Part shown: one piece after another, positions 26,589 through 35,615 of the stretch | How the letters are laid out: the number at the start of each line of letters is the position of its first letter | Position numbering within the stretch: position 1 is the stretch's first letter | Source: Andalucia godoyi | Lineage: Eukaryota; Discoba; Jakobea; Jakobida; Andaluciidae | Length of the DNA: 64,000 nt | Assembly (NCBI GenBank): GCA_009859145.1 | Contig: VRVR01000012.1 | Coordinates: forward strand, 62,001 to 126,000 | Direction: 5' to 3' | The notes under the pieces: model-generated | What the model was told of the DNA's origin: nothing | Database searches by the model: none | What the model saw: the letters and a program-made list of their open reading frames with translations, nothing else | Made by a program: the position numbers and the translations under genes

Positions 26589-28028
26589 TCACGCGTCGTC
26601 CGCGTCGCTGCTGTCTTGCTCTCCATCGCTAGAGGCTCCAGAAACAGCGTTCTTCACAGAAAGCATCATCTTGTCGCTGCCGACATCAACACCGTCTTTT
26701 CTCGACTTTGAAGGACGACGTACGGCAGACTCGATTTCGTCAGCGTTTTCTTCTGGCGCAACCGACATGTCATAGCCATCAAAAATATCATCCACAATTT
26801 CGTCCCCAGACTCGGAGCCATCTTCATTATCCTCTCCTAGAAGATCGTCAAGACCGAGGTCTCCCAAGACATCGTAGGAGACTGGATCTCCGGCTTCTGC
26901 ACCGGTGTCCATTACGAACAAGGCCTCGTCCTTGAGATCCGCAACTTCAGACATGGAAGCTTCATTTGACTGCATTGCGGTGGCAGCAGCACTGGACTGA
27001 CATAGGGAGCGAATCATGGCCGCATCACTGCCGCTGAGTGCAACGATCGCTTTCTGTCGGTTCTCAACAAACGATTTCCAGAAAGACAGCTGCGAAACAC
27101 GGATTTCAAAGGCACGGGTTGGTCTCCATCCATCAAGGACTCTTGACAGCGCAACCAGGCATCCTGCCTCGTCATTGGCTTTTGCAAACTCAAAGGCTTG
27201 TCTCAAAAACACGAAGAAATCTGCAATTGCGTCCACCGAAACTTGCAAGAATGAATCCAACAAGGAAGAGCAAGTCATGTGGACGAGAAGATTGGATGCC
27301 CAGCTTGGAATGTGGCTCTTGTGTGCGCTCAATGCATGCGACGCAACCGACACTAGCCTCGTGGACAGTCCCGACAACGTGACACGTGTGAGTTCCGAGA
27401 TTTTGGGTGATGGCTTCTCCGGGAGCAGCGACAAGAATTTTGCAGCCATTACAACTTCCAATCTTGAAATCTGAGGTCGACTCGCAAATGCGCTCATGCA
27501 AGAAACCCAAGAAAGCACTTTTCCAACGTCGGACATTGAGATCTGTGGGCTCGCATCGATGTCATCGAAAAACTGATCGGGGACTCGGACAGATTCATCC
27601 AAAACGACACACTCCAACACTGACCTCCAGTCAGCAAACCGCACATTGCTCAAGGCTTGGACTTCTCTTGCTGTGCGAAGTGGTCTCGGGGCACTCACGT
27701 CTGCTTTCGGTTTCTCTGCATTACGCACTGCAACCAACCTGGCGACTTCTGCAAGATCGACGTTGAGAGAAACACAGAGAAACTTGATTGCGCTGTCGGA
27801 ATTGTCGAGAAGCATTTGTTGAAGGGATTTCTGTGGAAGAGACCTCGAGAGGGTGGAAACAACGCTGGAAATATGCGCATGTTGCTCCATTGGAGACAGA
27901 TGCAACATGAGCTCCGATAAGTCCGGGATCAGTGCTTTTAAAAACGATGCCAACGCCTCAGGAAGACCTTTCGTCACCTCATCAACCTCAAGTTCCTGGG
28001 CTGTCTTCTGTCTTGCTTTCACCTTCAT
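26589..28028 (-). CDS. helical protein with acidic C-terminal tail, unknown function
   Basis: 479 residues beginning MKVKARQKTAQELEVDEV. About 350 residues form Leu/Ala-rich amphipathic helices with no recognisable catalytic motif, suggesting a helical-repeat scaffold. The last ~120 residues are very acidic (GLDDLLGEDNEDGSESGDE and SDGEQDSSDADDA), with one basic patch (RRPSKSRK) that could act as a nuclear localisation signal. Such tails are common in nucleolar or chromatin proteins, so a nuclear role is possible but unproven. The frame length and even codon use support a real gene. Confidence 0.65.
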   Translation of the reverse strand: MKVKARQKTAQELEVDEVTKGLPEALASFLKALIPDLSELMLHLSPMEQHAHISSVVSTLSRSLPQKSLQQMLLDNSDSAIKFLCVSLNVDLAEVARLVAVRNAEKPKADVSAPRPLRTAREVQALSNVRFADWRSVLECVVLDESVRVPDQFFDDIDASPQISMSDVGKVLSWVSCMSAFASRPQISRLEVVMAAKFLSLLPEKPSPKISELTRVTLSGLSTRLVSVASHALSAHKSHIPSWASNLLVHMTCSSLLDSFLQVSVDAIADFFVFLRQAFEFAKANDEAGCLVALSRVLDGWRPTRAFEIRVSQLSFWKSFVENRQKAIVALSGSDAAMIRSLCQSSAAATAMQSNEASMSEVADLKDEALFVMDTGAEAGDPVSYDVLGDLGLDDLLGEDNEDGSESGDEIVDDIFDGYDMSVAPEENADEIESAVRRPSKSRKDGVDVGSDKMMLSVKNAVSGASSDGEQDSSDADDA

Positions 28029-28983
28029 ATTTTCACTCTCAACGCCGTTTCTTCAGACTATACACGTCCAACTCACAGACACGAGACATGCAAGAACAAA
28101 CAACAGCTACTCTTCTCCAATAACGAAAATGGAAACATTCTGGATCGCCAGCATACGCGAAAGAGTCTACGGCTGATTGTGGACACGTCCACTTTTCGGG
28201 TTTCCTCCCAGCTCGGCTTTAATGTTGGCTTCTCAACGCTTGATGCTACAAAGGATTCGTGCTTCGCACGAAAAAGCGTTTCGCAGCCTCATTTCCGACT
28301 CTTTTTTGGCACTAATTAAATGGCTCCACTTCTGCAGTGCGAGGGGTTTCTTCATTTTTCGTTTTCATTCTAAAATCATTTAGCAGATGTTCAGGAATGA
28401 CGAGTTTCTAGCAGGTTGGTGGCATTCCGCGCCTACCCGCCGAGGCTTCTGAGGAGTGCCGTTACAAGTCCGAAAAATCGTTTTCGATGCTAGACTTTTT
28501 TAATGCAATTCATCTCTCTTAGTTTCTCGTCTTCCAGCCCATGGGTGGTTCGGATTGTGTCGAACGCCGTTGGATCTTTTTGGGACGGCACGCATTTGCT
28601 TCCCTCTCGGCAGCGCTGCATAAGAAAGTCAAGATGTCAGCCTCTCCATTTGCACACTGTTCTCTAGCAAACACTAGAGGGGTGTTGTAAGAATTTGGAT
28701 TCGCTGTGAACTTCTGCCATGCTAGGTCATCTACCACGACGTGCTTTGTAGATCTTTCTTCATATACAAGTTGTTCTGATCATATTTGACGCGCCACAAT
28801 CTTTCCTACTGGATCACACCAACACACATCCCGCAATGTGGACAAGTGAAGCACAATTTAACAAGGAGTATTTTCTGTTTCTCTGTTTCTTCTTCGATTT
28901 CAGCCTGATGAAAGACCTTATTTACTGTCTAGATCCCCGTCCTATTCGGTTCCAATGAGGGACAAGATTCAGAAACGGCTCTC
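28029..28983. other. gene-poor stretch at the left of the accessory region
   Basis: No intact gene. On the minus strand 28519-28760 is open for ~80 codons without an ATG, and reads SYNTPLVFAREQCANGEADI, which faintly resembles an ankyrin-type helix pair. It may be a fragment of a dead gene. Nothing else is supported. Confidence 0.4.
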
Positions 28984-29890
28984 ATGAACTTTCGTACGTC
29001 AATTTTTCGTGTAATCGACACTTGCAGTTCGGTTCATCGCAACCGACTGGACGCGGATTTAGTGGAGCTCGCTTCAACCCGTTCCGAGGAAGAGTTTCGA
29101 CGTGAGCATTTTCGCATGGTCAGCGTCCAAGGAAAAGCACAACTTCACACGCCCGCTCTTGACAGGTTCGTAAGAACTGAAGAAGCAGCATATGCGGATG
29201 CAATTGTGAGAGTATAATCACAGCAAACATGGAGGAGCAACTGATACAAACATTCAAAAACCACAGTTGGATGCTGTTCAGTAACAATAACGCGCCGCTG
29301 ACCAGCATTTTCAGTGTACCGCAGAGGAAATGGATGGCTGCCGTGAAAGAGTGGGTGGATCCGGCAACAGCGAGGCATTCGTCTGCCGGCATGCGATCGC
29401 TCTGGCAATACAAGCAGCGAAACTATGTTTCCAAGGTCGTGGACCGGCGTCCCATTTACTTGAATTTTCTTGCTCTTGTGGAGAGCAAATGCATGTCATC
29501 AGCCGCCAACGAGGACGAGCATCAAATTATCGCACGGGTGGCAGCAAGAAAAAAAACTCGACGAAATGTGCATTGAATTTTGTACCAGAAAAGGCAAATA
29601 TAGAAGGATCTTTTGGATAGTCGGATATAGTAGTCCAAGCGGGTGACGACGAATCAGAAGATGATGAGTCTGTCGATGAGGAAGGAGAGCCAAGTCATCC
29701 TGGAAAACGACGGCGATGGTCCCCTTAGAAGATCAGCGCCCTGAAGAGAAGAATAGACGGCTACATGGAAGTCAGAGCAGGCACAAACGTCAGTATGAGA
29801 GACGTGGCAGAAGATGAACAGCACGACCTGATGGAAGAACTGATTCAATACGCCGCTGAAGAGGAAGAGTTGGAACAATCGGACCCATGA
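28984..29890 (+). pseudogene. decayed protein-coding gene of unknown family
   Basis: A series of plus-strand frames reads like one damaged protein. The first piece (28984-29217, 77 codons) is followed 11 bp later, in another frame, by a 115-codon piece (29229-29576). The second piece leaves frame near an eight-A run at about 29549. The third frame continues to 29890 with two in-frame TAG codons (29618, 29726). Its remaining text is strongly protein-like: an acidic segment DDESEDDESVDEEGE, a basic PGKRRRW, then an acidic helix MEELIQYAAEEEELEQ ending at a TGA. The composition suggests a nuclear or mobile-element protein. I do not recognise the family. Confidence 0.5.
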
Positions 29891-30021
29891 AACCAATGTG
29901 TTTACCAGTATTGTATGAATTTTTCTAGTACAGAAACGAATATTTTTTAACTGGAGAGGTGTAACCGGGTAGATTCTTCAGTTGAAAAAATTCGGAGAAG
30001 TCCCTATTAGTCTAAAGGAAA

Positions 30022-30416
30022 TCAAAATCCATTTGCATCAAGATTAAATACTTGAACACCGCCTTGGAAAATCTTCACCTGTTGTCCTGAATCAACATTT
30101 ATTGTAAGTGTCCTCCCCAGTTAGAAATATTATTAATGCACCTGGCGTGTATCCTCCAGAGCCACCAAAATTACTGTCAAATCTATGAACTGCCGCCCCG
30201 GCTGTATCAGAACTCTTGCTTAATCTTGTAACTGAATAGCTACCAGCATTTGTATTATCAATGAACATTTCTCCATTGCTTCCTTGGATGTGGATGCGTC
30301 TTGCTGGGGCTACTGTTCCTGCTCCCATTTTGCCAAGAATTCCAAAATTATCATTAATGTCTGTTGATCGTGGTCCTCTTGGTCCTTGAATACCTTGGAA
30401 ACCTTGAGATGTTGAA
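30022..30416 (-). pseudogene. collagen-like / tail-fibre-like protein fragment, probable viral origin
   Basis: On the minus strand a frame opens with Gly-x-y triplets (GFQGIQGPRGPR). It runs through NFGILGKMGAGTVAPARR and then IHIQGSNGEMFIDNTN, the beta-rich pattern typical of phage and large-DNA-virus fibre proteins (compare the common 'GIGTTxPxxxLHIxG' motif). The first frame stops at 30092. Shifting frame near 30095-30125 restores a fibre-like ending (VDSGQQVKIFQGGVQVFNLDANGF) and a stop at 30022. It therefore carries one frameshift and lacks its N-terminal part. The stretch is more A+T-rich than neighbouring host genes. Confidence 0.55.
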
Positions 30417-31216
30417 TGATGTTGGACTGCGTGTTTCTGCTGCTAAAACCAAGTGCTTTTTGGTCAACTGTTCGTAGGAGGATGCAGTACTGCCTTCTGC
30501 GATCGAGTTCTCCCGCTTCGACGACACCCCTTTCTCGGTTTCTTTTGTCAAGTCCTTCAAATACCGTGGGGTGTGGTTTGAGAATTCTGCAATTGAATGC
30601 ATCACAAGTGTCGTATGTTTTTTACTGAAAGACAACCGGTCTTTTGGAAGGAAGAATTAGAGTGGCATCCGGTGAATCCGAAACATGGACTCGCGGATGC
30701 CGCTGAAGGAGGCGTCGGATTCTAGTGTCGTAGCCGTTTCTTCTATGATGCAGTAATGGTAATTCGCGGCTGCTTCCAGCTGCAGCCATAAGGTTGATTA
30801 CTTGACGACCATGCATATACATTTGATGCTTACGGTGACATATCAGAGAACACACTTACAGAAGCAAACTGTCGTTCAGTATGGATGCATGGTAGGTCAA
30901 ACCGGATGACCGCAACCCCATTCCGAGAAATTCACTGTTGTACGTTTGTTCTTTAGATATGTCACCGTAAACTTCCAACTAACTAACTAAGGGACTAGGG
31001 TTTTGCGTTGTAGGGTTGCAGGCAGCAGGCCAGGCCAAGGATTGTTATCTTACACTGCAATATCGCAGCGAATGACCTGGTTCCAACCATCCATCTTGGT
31101 TGATTTGCTCCCGTTTCGTTTTTCTCTTCTTCTCCTCCTCCTCGTCCCTTCTTTTTCGTTTTCGTCTTTCCAATATTTTTCTTAGTTGTTTTTGTGTCCG
31201 TCAGATCTTCTAAACC
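30417..31216. other. accessory-region spacer without a supported gene
   Basis: Several short frames on both strands, none with a recognisable motif. The last ~100 bp (31110-31190) are the pyrimidine-rich leader of the secreted-protein gene at 31217. Confidence 0.45.
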
Positions 31217-32569
31217 ATGAAGTCCCTGAAGTTCTGCATTGCAGGCGTGCTGATTGCTCTACTTTCAGCAACCGTGGTTTCTTCGAGCGCTGTTGTTCGA
31301 CATGTACGCGCAGATTCCTGTACAATGCCTCCCGAGCCATCCGGATCCTTTTGGATGAACATGGCGGGTCGCACCCCCGGTCTCGTTATCGAAGCACTGG
31401 GTTTTGAAGCAATAGGAGGATTCGTGGATACGCTTTTTGACAGTCTAAATTCCCCTGACGCCCAGAGAGAGGCCGAGTTCAAGTACATTTCGTGCGAACT
31501 GCAGGCGATTTCGGCAAAGCTTAGCGAGATTTCGCGTGATTTGCAGAACATTCAACAGGCAATCGTGATGACGCAAGTCAAGGCCCTCGTTACAGAGATC
31601 TCTGCAACGTATCAGACTATGATATATGTCTTCCAGAGCTGCCCTAACTCGACGGTCTCATCTGTCAAGTCCCAGATTGAGCATCTCTTTGAATCGATTA
31701 CACTGCAGGATATGGTGTACAAGGCCGGTGTGCAGCTCCACTCTCTTCTCACCGAATCCGTTTCTTCCGGCATTGACCCTGTTTTGCTGAGCATCTCCAA
31801 GAATCATTTAAAGGAGGGTATTCTCGATTACTATGTAGAGGTCAAGAAGAACGCCATGTTCTACTGGGACCTTTACAGCAAGGCAGCGAATCTGCTGAAG
31901 TTTGCAGCACGCTTCAAAGATATGGAAGTTTTCAACAAACAAGCCGCAGAGCTCATGACCTACGTTGATGCCGAGCTGAAGTATCTCGAAAGCGGCATTA
32001 ATGGAGTGTCTATCATTCCGCCGCAGATTTCTGCAATGGCATCGGACTGGCTCAACTCTCCGGATGGTGTTTTGACCGTTAACCTCAAAATCTGGGATGC
32101 CGCAAATGGGCCTGCTATTTTCGTCCGCGAGGCGACGTCTGAAATCTACCAGTGGCCTCCCTGTGTGACCTCCGGCCGAGGCAATGTGAATACTCCAGGA
32201 TCGACCTCCATCACTTTCTCGCGCGAAAAATCATCGCTTTTGGGTTCAGCTCCGTGGGGTACAGGCTCAGTCATTTGGTATTACATGGGCAACCCATGGG
32301 TTACTGAACGTATCTTTACGAACTGGGGTGGTGCCAGCTTGATGAAGTTGCACTTCATAGGACCTAACAAGCCTGTCGATTCTTCATTTGAGATCCGATT
32401 CCTGTGGGAAGAGTATCAAGGTGGTGGAAACTGGAAGTGGGTATGCAGCCTCAAAGGCAACACCAACTGCGGCGACACGTTGACTGGGGATCGCCCTTCT
32501 TATGACAATGTCGCAGGTGACAAGGATTGCCACTTCCGCATTACGTACAATCGTCCCAAAACCTTTTAA
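31217..32569 (+). CDS. secreted two-part protein: helical bundle plus beta-rich C-terminal region, unknown function
   Basis: 450 residues with a signal peptide (hydrophobic core CIAGVLIALLSATVV, cleavage near residue 25). Residues ~45-285 are almost all helical and include a glycine-containing hydrophobic hairpin (LVIEALGFEAIGGFVDTLF) and long amphipathic helices (AISAKLSEISRDLQNIQQA). Residues ~290-450 are beta-rich with many Trp, Gly and paired Cys (WVCSLKGNTNC). A helical bundle with a hydrophobic hairpin joined to a beta domain recalls secreted pore-forming or membrane-binding proteins, but no family motif is seen and no activity should be assumed. It lies between a virus-like fibre remnant and an integrase remnant. 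It is intact. Confidence 0.75.
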   Translation: MKSLKFCIAGVLIALLSATVVSSSAVVRHVRADSCTMPPEPSGSFWMNMAGRTPGLVIEALGFEAIGGFVDTLFDSLNSPDAQREAEFKYISCELQAISAKLSEISRDLQNIQQAIVMTQVKALVTEISATYQTMIYVFQSCPNSTVSSVKSQIEHLFESITLQDMVYKAGVQLHSLLTESVSSGIDPVLLSISKNHLKEGILDYYVEVKKNAMFYWDLYSKAANLLKFAARFKDMEVFNKQAAELMTYVDAELKYLESGINGVSIIPPQISAMASDWLNSPDGVLTVNLKIWDAANGPAIFVREATSEIYQWPPCVTSGRGNVNTPGSTSITFSREKSSLLGSAPWGTGSVIWYYMGNPWVTERIFTNWGGASLMKLHFIGPNKPVDSSFEIRFLWEEYQGGGNWKWVCSLKGNTNCGDTLTGDRPSYDNVAGDKDCHFRITYNRPKTF

Positions 32570-33310
32570 CTCGAGTTCATGTTTGTGGTAAATAAAAAAG
32601 AAGTCGCTACATTCTCCCACGCATACTACAAGCTTCTCGTATGTTTGCTCCTTTGAGGTGAACTCCTACCTTTCTTTTGGTTGCTCCAGTGCTTTTTTGG
32701 CAGGTGGCGTCAATGACAACTGGCAAGTTTGATTTCATGGATGTTTCAAACTACGCGGTTCTAGGCAAACAGATTAGATATTTGACAACAATAGTAGATG
32801 TTTATTCACAATATACTTGGAAGATACCATACATCAACAAACAAGCAGAAACAATAGAAGCGAAATGGAAACTACTCATGGAAAAATTTTAAACCGAAAT
32901 CTCTTAATGTTGATAAAGGTAGCGATTTCAAAGGAGCACTACGAAAATTATTGGATGAGTATGACACCCAAGTATACAAGGCAGACACCGGAGAGAAAAA
33001 TAAACAAGGCATTACAGAAAGATTCAGTTGAACTCAGAAAGATGATACATCTCGTGGTTTAAATATGAATCGACTGACTCCGGGATGGTAGACAAGCACC
33101 ACCTCAGCAAATGCAGTATTTTTAGTGTGTATTGACTTATTTGATTGGTTAAAACTGATTCTTTTTTTTTTTTTTTTGGTAGTTTGCGCAACCAGAACGA
33201 GGATACTGTAGGATAAAACGCAGGCGTACGAAAACAAACTTTTTATCCGCTCTCTCCCCATTGAGCGACGTACAAAAACGAGTCGAGCAAAAAAGCGAAA
33301 AAGAGAGGGT
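32570..33310. other. spacer with integrase remnant
   Basis: Holds the broken integrase at 32698-33061 and an uninterrupted T-run at about 33162-33178. The rest up to the MRH-like gene shows no other gene. Confidence 0.5.
32698..33061 (+). pseudogene. rve-type (DD-E) integrase fragment, frameshifted
   Basis: The plus strand reads the core of a retroviral-type integrase: FMDVSNYAVLGKQIRYL, then TTIVDVYSQYTWKIP, matching the family's first Asp strand. A stop at about 32890 interrupts it. One base earlier the reading continues as KPKSLNVDKGSDFKGAL (second Asp), then DTGEKNKQGITERF (the Glu motif) and a stop. A further shift restores a plausible tail to 33061. Flanking domains, terminal repeats and a host-like base composition are lacking; the fragment is visibly A+T-rich. 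Polinton/Maverick, LTR-retroelement and virophage-like integrases all share this fold. The 'VDKGSDF' and 'NKQGITERF' style resembles Polinton-type sequences, but this is not decisive. Confidence 0.7.
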
Positions 33311-33814
33311 CTAAGGGCAGATTGCAGCCGATGCAAACTTGATGTGCACCTGGTATCCGTAGTCGCAGTAATGGTCATGCTCGTAAGCAGGAGCTCCCTT
33401 TCCGGCGCTGGCGTCGCATTCAAAGTAGACTCTTCCGAGGCGGCGAGCAACATTGTTGAAGGGGGATCCATTGTAGTACGTCAGCATGACTCCATTCTGA
33501 GACGGAACCTCATCAATAGCAAACAGGTGTGCAGCGCCAAGCGAAAGGCAGAATCCAGTTTGTGTGTTGATTTCATAAATAGCGCCACCGGGAGGGCAGT
33601 TTGCAGCGATCGGCTTGGAAACAGCGTCGCAGATTTGCAGTTGGATCACAACGGAGGAGTTGGCTCCCTGGAAGCGATAGCCATCAGGAGTCCAGTACTT
33701 TGCAAGATCGATCACGCGACCATCCGGCATATTGTACTTGCAGTTTGCAGAAGGCGCTGCCCAGCTCACAGCCAACAACGCACAAAACGCCACAAGCAGC
33801 ACAGCAGACTTCAT
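33311..33814 (-). CDS. secreted MRH-like (mannose-6-phosphate receptor homology) domain protein
   Basis: 167 residues with a clear signal peptide (MKSAVLLVAFCALLAVSWA). The rest is one small disulphide-rich beta domain with Cys at the expected spacing. Typical features are the early DLAKYW, VVIQLQICDAV, a central CLSLG, then GVMLTYYNG, VYFECDAS and a final CDYGYQVHIKF strand. These are the strands of the MRH/Atg27 fold, which binds N-glycans or mannose-6-phosphate on lumenal proteins. Not all four sugar-contact residues (Q, R, E, Y) can be placed with certainty. There is no transmembrane helix or retention signal, so it is likely lumenal or secreted. Confidence 0.7.
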   Translation of the reverse strand: MKSAVLLVAFCALLAVSWAAPSANCKYNMPDGRVIDLAKYWTPDGYRFQGANSSVVIQLQICDAVSKPIAANCPPGGAIYEINTQTGFCLSLGAAHLFAIDEVPSQNGVMLTYYNGSPFNNVARRLGRVYFECDASAGKGAPAYEHDHYCDYGYQVHIKFASAAICP

Positions 33815-34232
33815 GGCTGAGTATCAGTTGAAATGCGGAGGTTTCCTGCTTCGTGTGCAAAAATAGCAATAACAATGCTAATTATCACTTGAAGAAGAAA
33901 AAAAAGAAGAAGAATAGAAGAGGAACAGAATCGGGAAAGACATCGTAAGCAGTGCAGCAAGCACCAGCATATCGGAAGGGTTTGGAGAAGACGGTTTTTT
34001 GGCACGACTTACGGCCTCAGCGGGGAGGAATCCCTCGAGAGTTTCCGCACGGAGAAATGACCGGTTCTCGAATGAGGAGAAGGTGGCTTGCTACGGCCGC
34101 GACAGGAAGGATGTTTTTTTATGCTTGGAAAAAACAAAATGATGTCGGTGATGAAACATCACAACATCAAGCTTTGCGAGTGCGATAGGACTTGCATTTC
34201 TCAAACAGAAATTGTACAGGAAACACTGCTGA
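33815..34232. promoter_or_regulatory. upstream region of the MRH-like gene
   Basis: Lies between two minus-strand genes, so it carries the EFHB 3' end and the MRH-like promoter. An A-rich GAAGAAGAAA stretch (33888-33925) gives a pyrimidine tract on the coding strand. No gene seen. Confidence 0.45.
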
Positions 34233-35615
34233 TCATCGACTGTGGCCGGCAACAAAACTCTGATTGTTGGAGAAGGATCTGGATAACTGCAAACGATCAA
34301 ACGTCTTGCGGAACTGCTCGACAGACACGCGATCTGCGCTGCTCTTTCCAAGCGACGAGAGGGTTTCGTCAAACAGCGCATCAAACTCTGCAGTCTCTGT
34401 CCCGAATGCAATGTTGACAATCGAAAACAGCTCGCTTTTGGTTCTCGGTTGGGCGAAATCCTCTTCAAACACTCCGCGCTCACCGTATTTCGGGGGAAAG
34501 ACAACACTTCGAGCATCTGGCTCGTTCCCGTAGTTGGAGTTATCGGCAACCGACTTCATTCGAGGCATTGGAATATCTCGACGGACTGATGGAACGCCAA
34601 ATGATCTTCGCGGGTCCACCGTAACCTCCCTTACTTCACCAGGTCGTAGACCGCGGGCAATGGGCTTTCCAAGAGTATGGGCGTCCTTCCGCAAATCCTG
34701 CTCAAGTTGCTGCTGCGAGTACTGGATGCAGTCACCAACATGCGACTCCTTCGCAGGATCCGACTTTGCACCTCCTGAGGGTAGTCCAAACACAAAATCT
34801 GGATCTTGCACCACGTTCGGGGACGTCGCCCCCAAAGGCCTAATCTCGCCCAGTCCTCCCTTCTTGGTCCGTCGCATTGCTTCCACGCGTGCATCCACAA
34901 TATGACTTGCCTGTGATCCATTGGCTTCTGTGACCTCATCTGCGTGAAGAGCTTGATGGACACCATTCCGCGTCGGGTTTGCAGCCGTGGAACCAAATGA
35001 AAACGACGAAGGATCCACACCAGCGGCCTCCCAGTTGTACCCTCGATGCTTCTGTTCACCTGCTTCATAATCTCCGTGTGTGCGAGTGTACATTGCATGC
35101 GTCCGTTGCATCGCTTCCGAAGCAGATTCTTGTGAGGGGTGCAAGGGATATAGTGCTTCCTTTGCAGAATCGCTGCGTCGCGAGGTCACGCCAAACGAAA
35201 ACTGCGGGTTTTCCTTGATTTCTCGTGGATAATTATAATCCCGAGTGATCGATCGCCCCAGAGGCTCGGTGTGCACAGACTTGTAGGCTCTCTTTTCTGT
35301 TTCCTGCTGCAGCATGCCCGAGACCGTAGACAATGGATCGGGATTCAGCGAATCCTTTGCAGATCCATCGCGGATGTTTGGCATTCCGAAGCGAATATCA
35401 GGAGGCGGAGCATCATAGGCCTTCCCGTAATGAACCATTTGTTTTCCAGGATCTGAATTCGCAGTCCGTGAAAACCTCTTCAGCTGATCTGGAACTTCAG
35501 CAGATGCTGCATTGGGCGACAGGCAGCCCGAAACCGACTCTTCGGCAGTCGTTTTCCGAGGAACAAACCCCGCTGCAGACATGTGAGGAACGGTATCCTT
35601 TCCTACTTTTGTCAT
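34233..35615 (-). CDS. EFHB (CFAP21)-like axonemal microtubule inner protein
   Basis: 460 residues. The protein is built of short, Pro/Gly-rich repeats, each around an FG motif followed by a conserved polar run: IRFGMPNIRD, FSFGVTSRRSD, FSFGSTAANP, FVFGLPSGGAKSD, RSFGVPSVRRD. Linkers of the LGRSITRDYNYPREI and LGKPIARGLRPGEV type join them. This is the hallmark of EFHB, which lies inside ciliary doublet microtubules. The C-terminal ~90 residues are helical and may correspond to the EF-hand region, although no consensus calcium loop is evident. The gene implies that the organism builds a motile flagellum. Confidence 0.8.
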   Translation of the reverse strand: MTKVGKDTVPHMSAAGFVPRKTTAEESVSGCLSPNAASAEVPDQLKRFSRTANSDPGKQMVHYGKAYDAPPPDIRFGMPNIRDGSAKDSLNPDPLSTVSGMLQQETEKRAYKSVHTEPLGRSITRDYNYPREIKENPQFSFGVTSRRSDSAKEALYPLHPSQESASEAMQRTHAMYTRTHGDYEAGEQKHRGYNWEAAGVDPSSFSFGSTAANPTRNGVHQALHADEVTEANGSQASHIVDARVEAMRRTKKGGLGEIRPLGATSPNVVQDPDFVFGLPSGGAKSDPAKESHVGDCIQYSQQQLEQDLRKDAHTLGKPIARGLRPGEVREVTVDPRRSFGVPSVRRDIPMPRMKSVADNSNYGNEPDARSVVFPPKYGERGVFEEDFAQPRTKSELFSIVNIAFGTETAEFDALFDETLSSLGKSSADRVSVEQFRKTFDRLQLSRSFSNNQSFVAGHSR

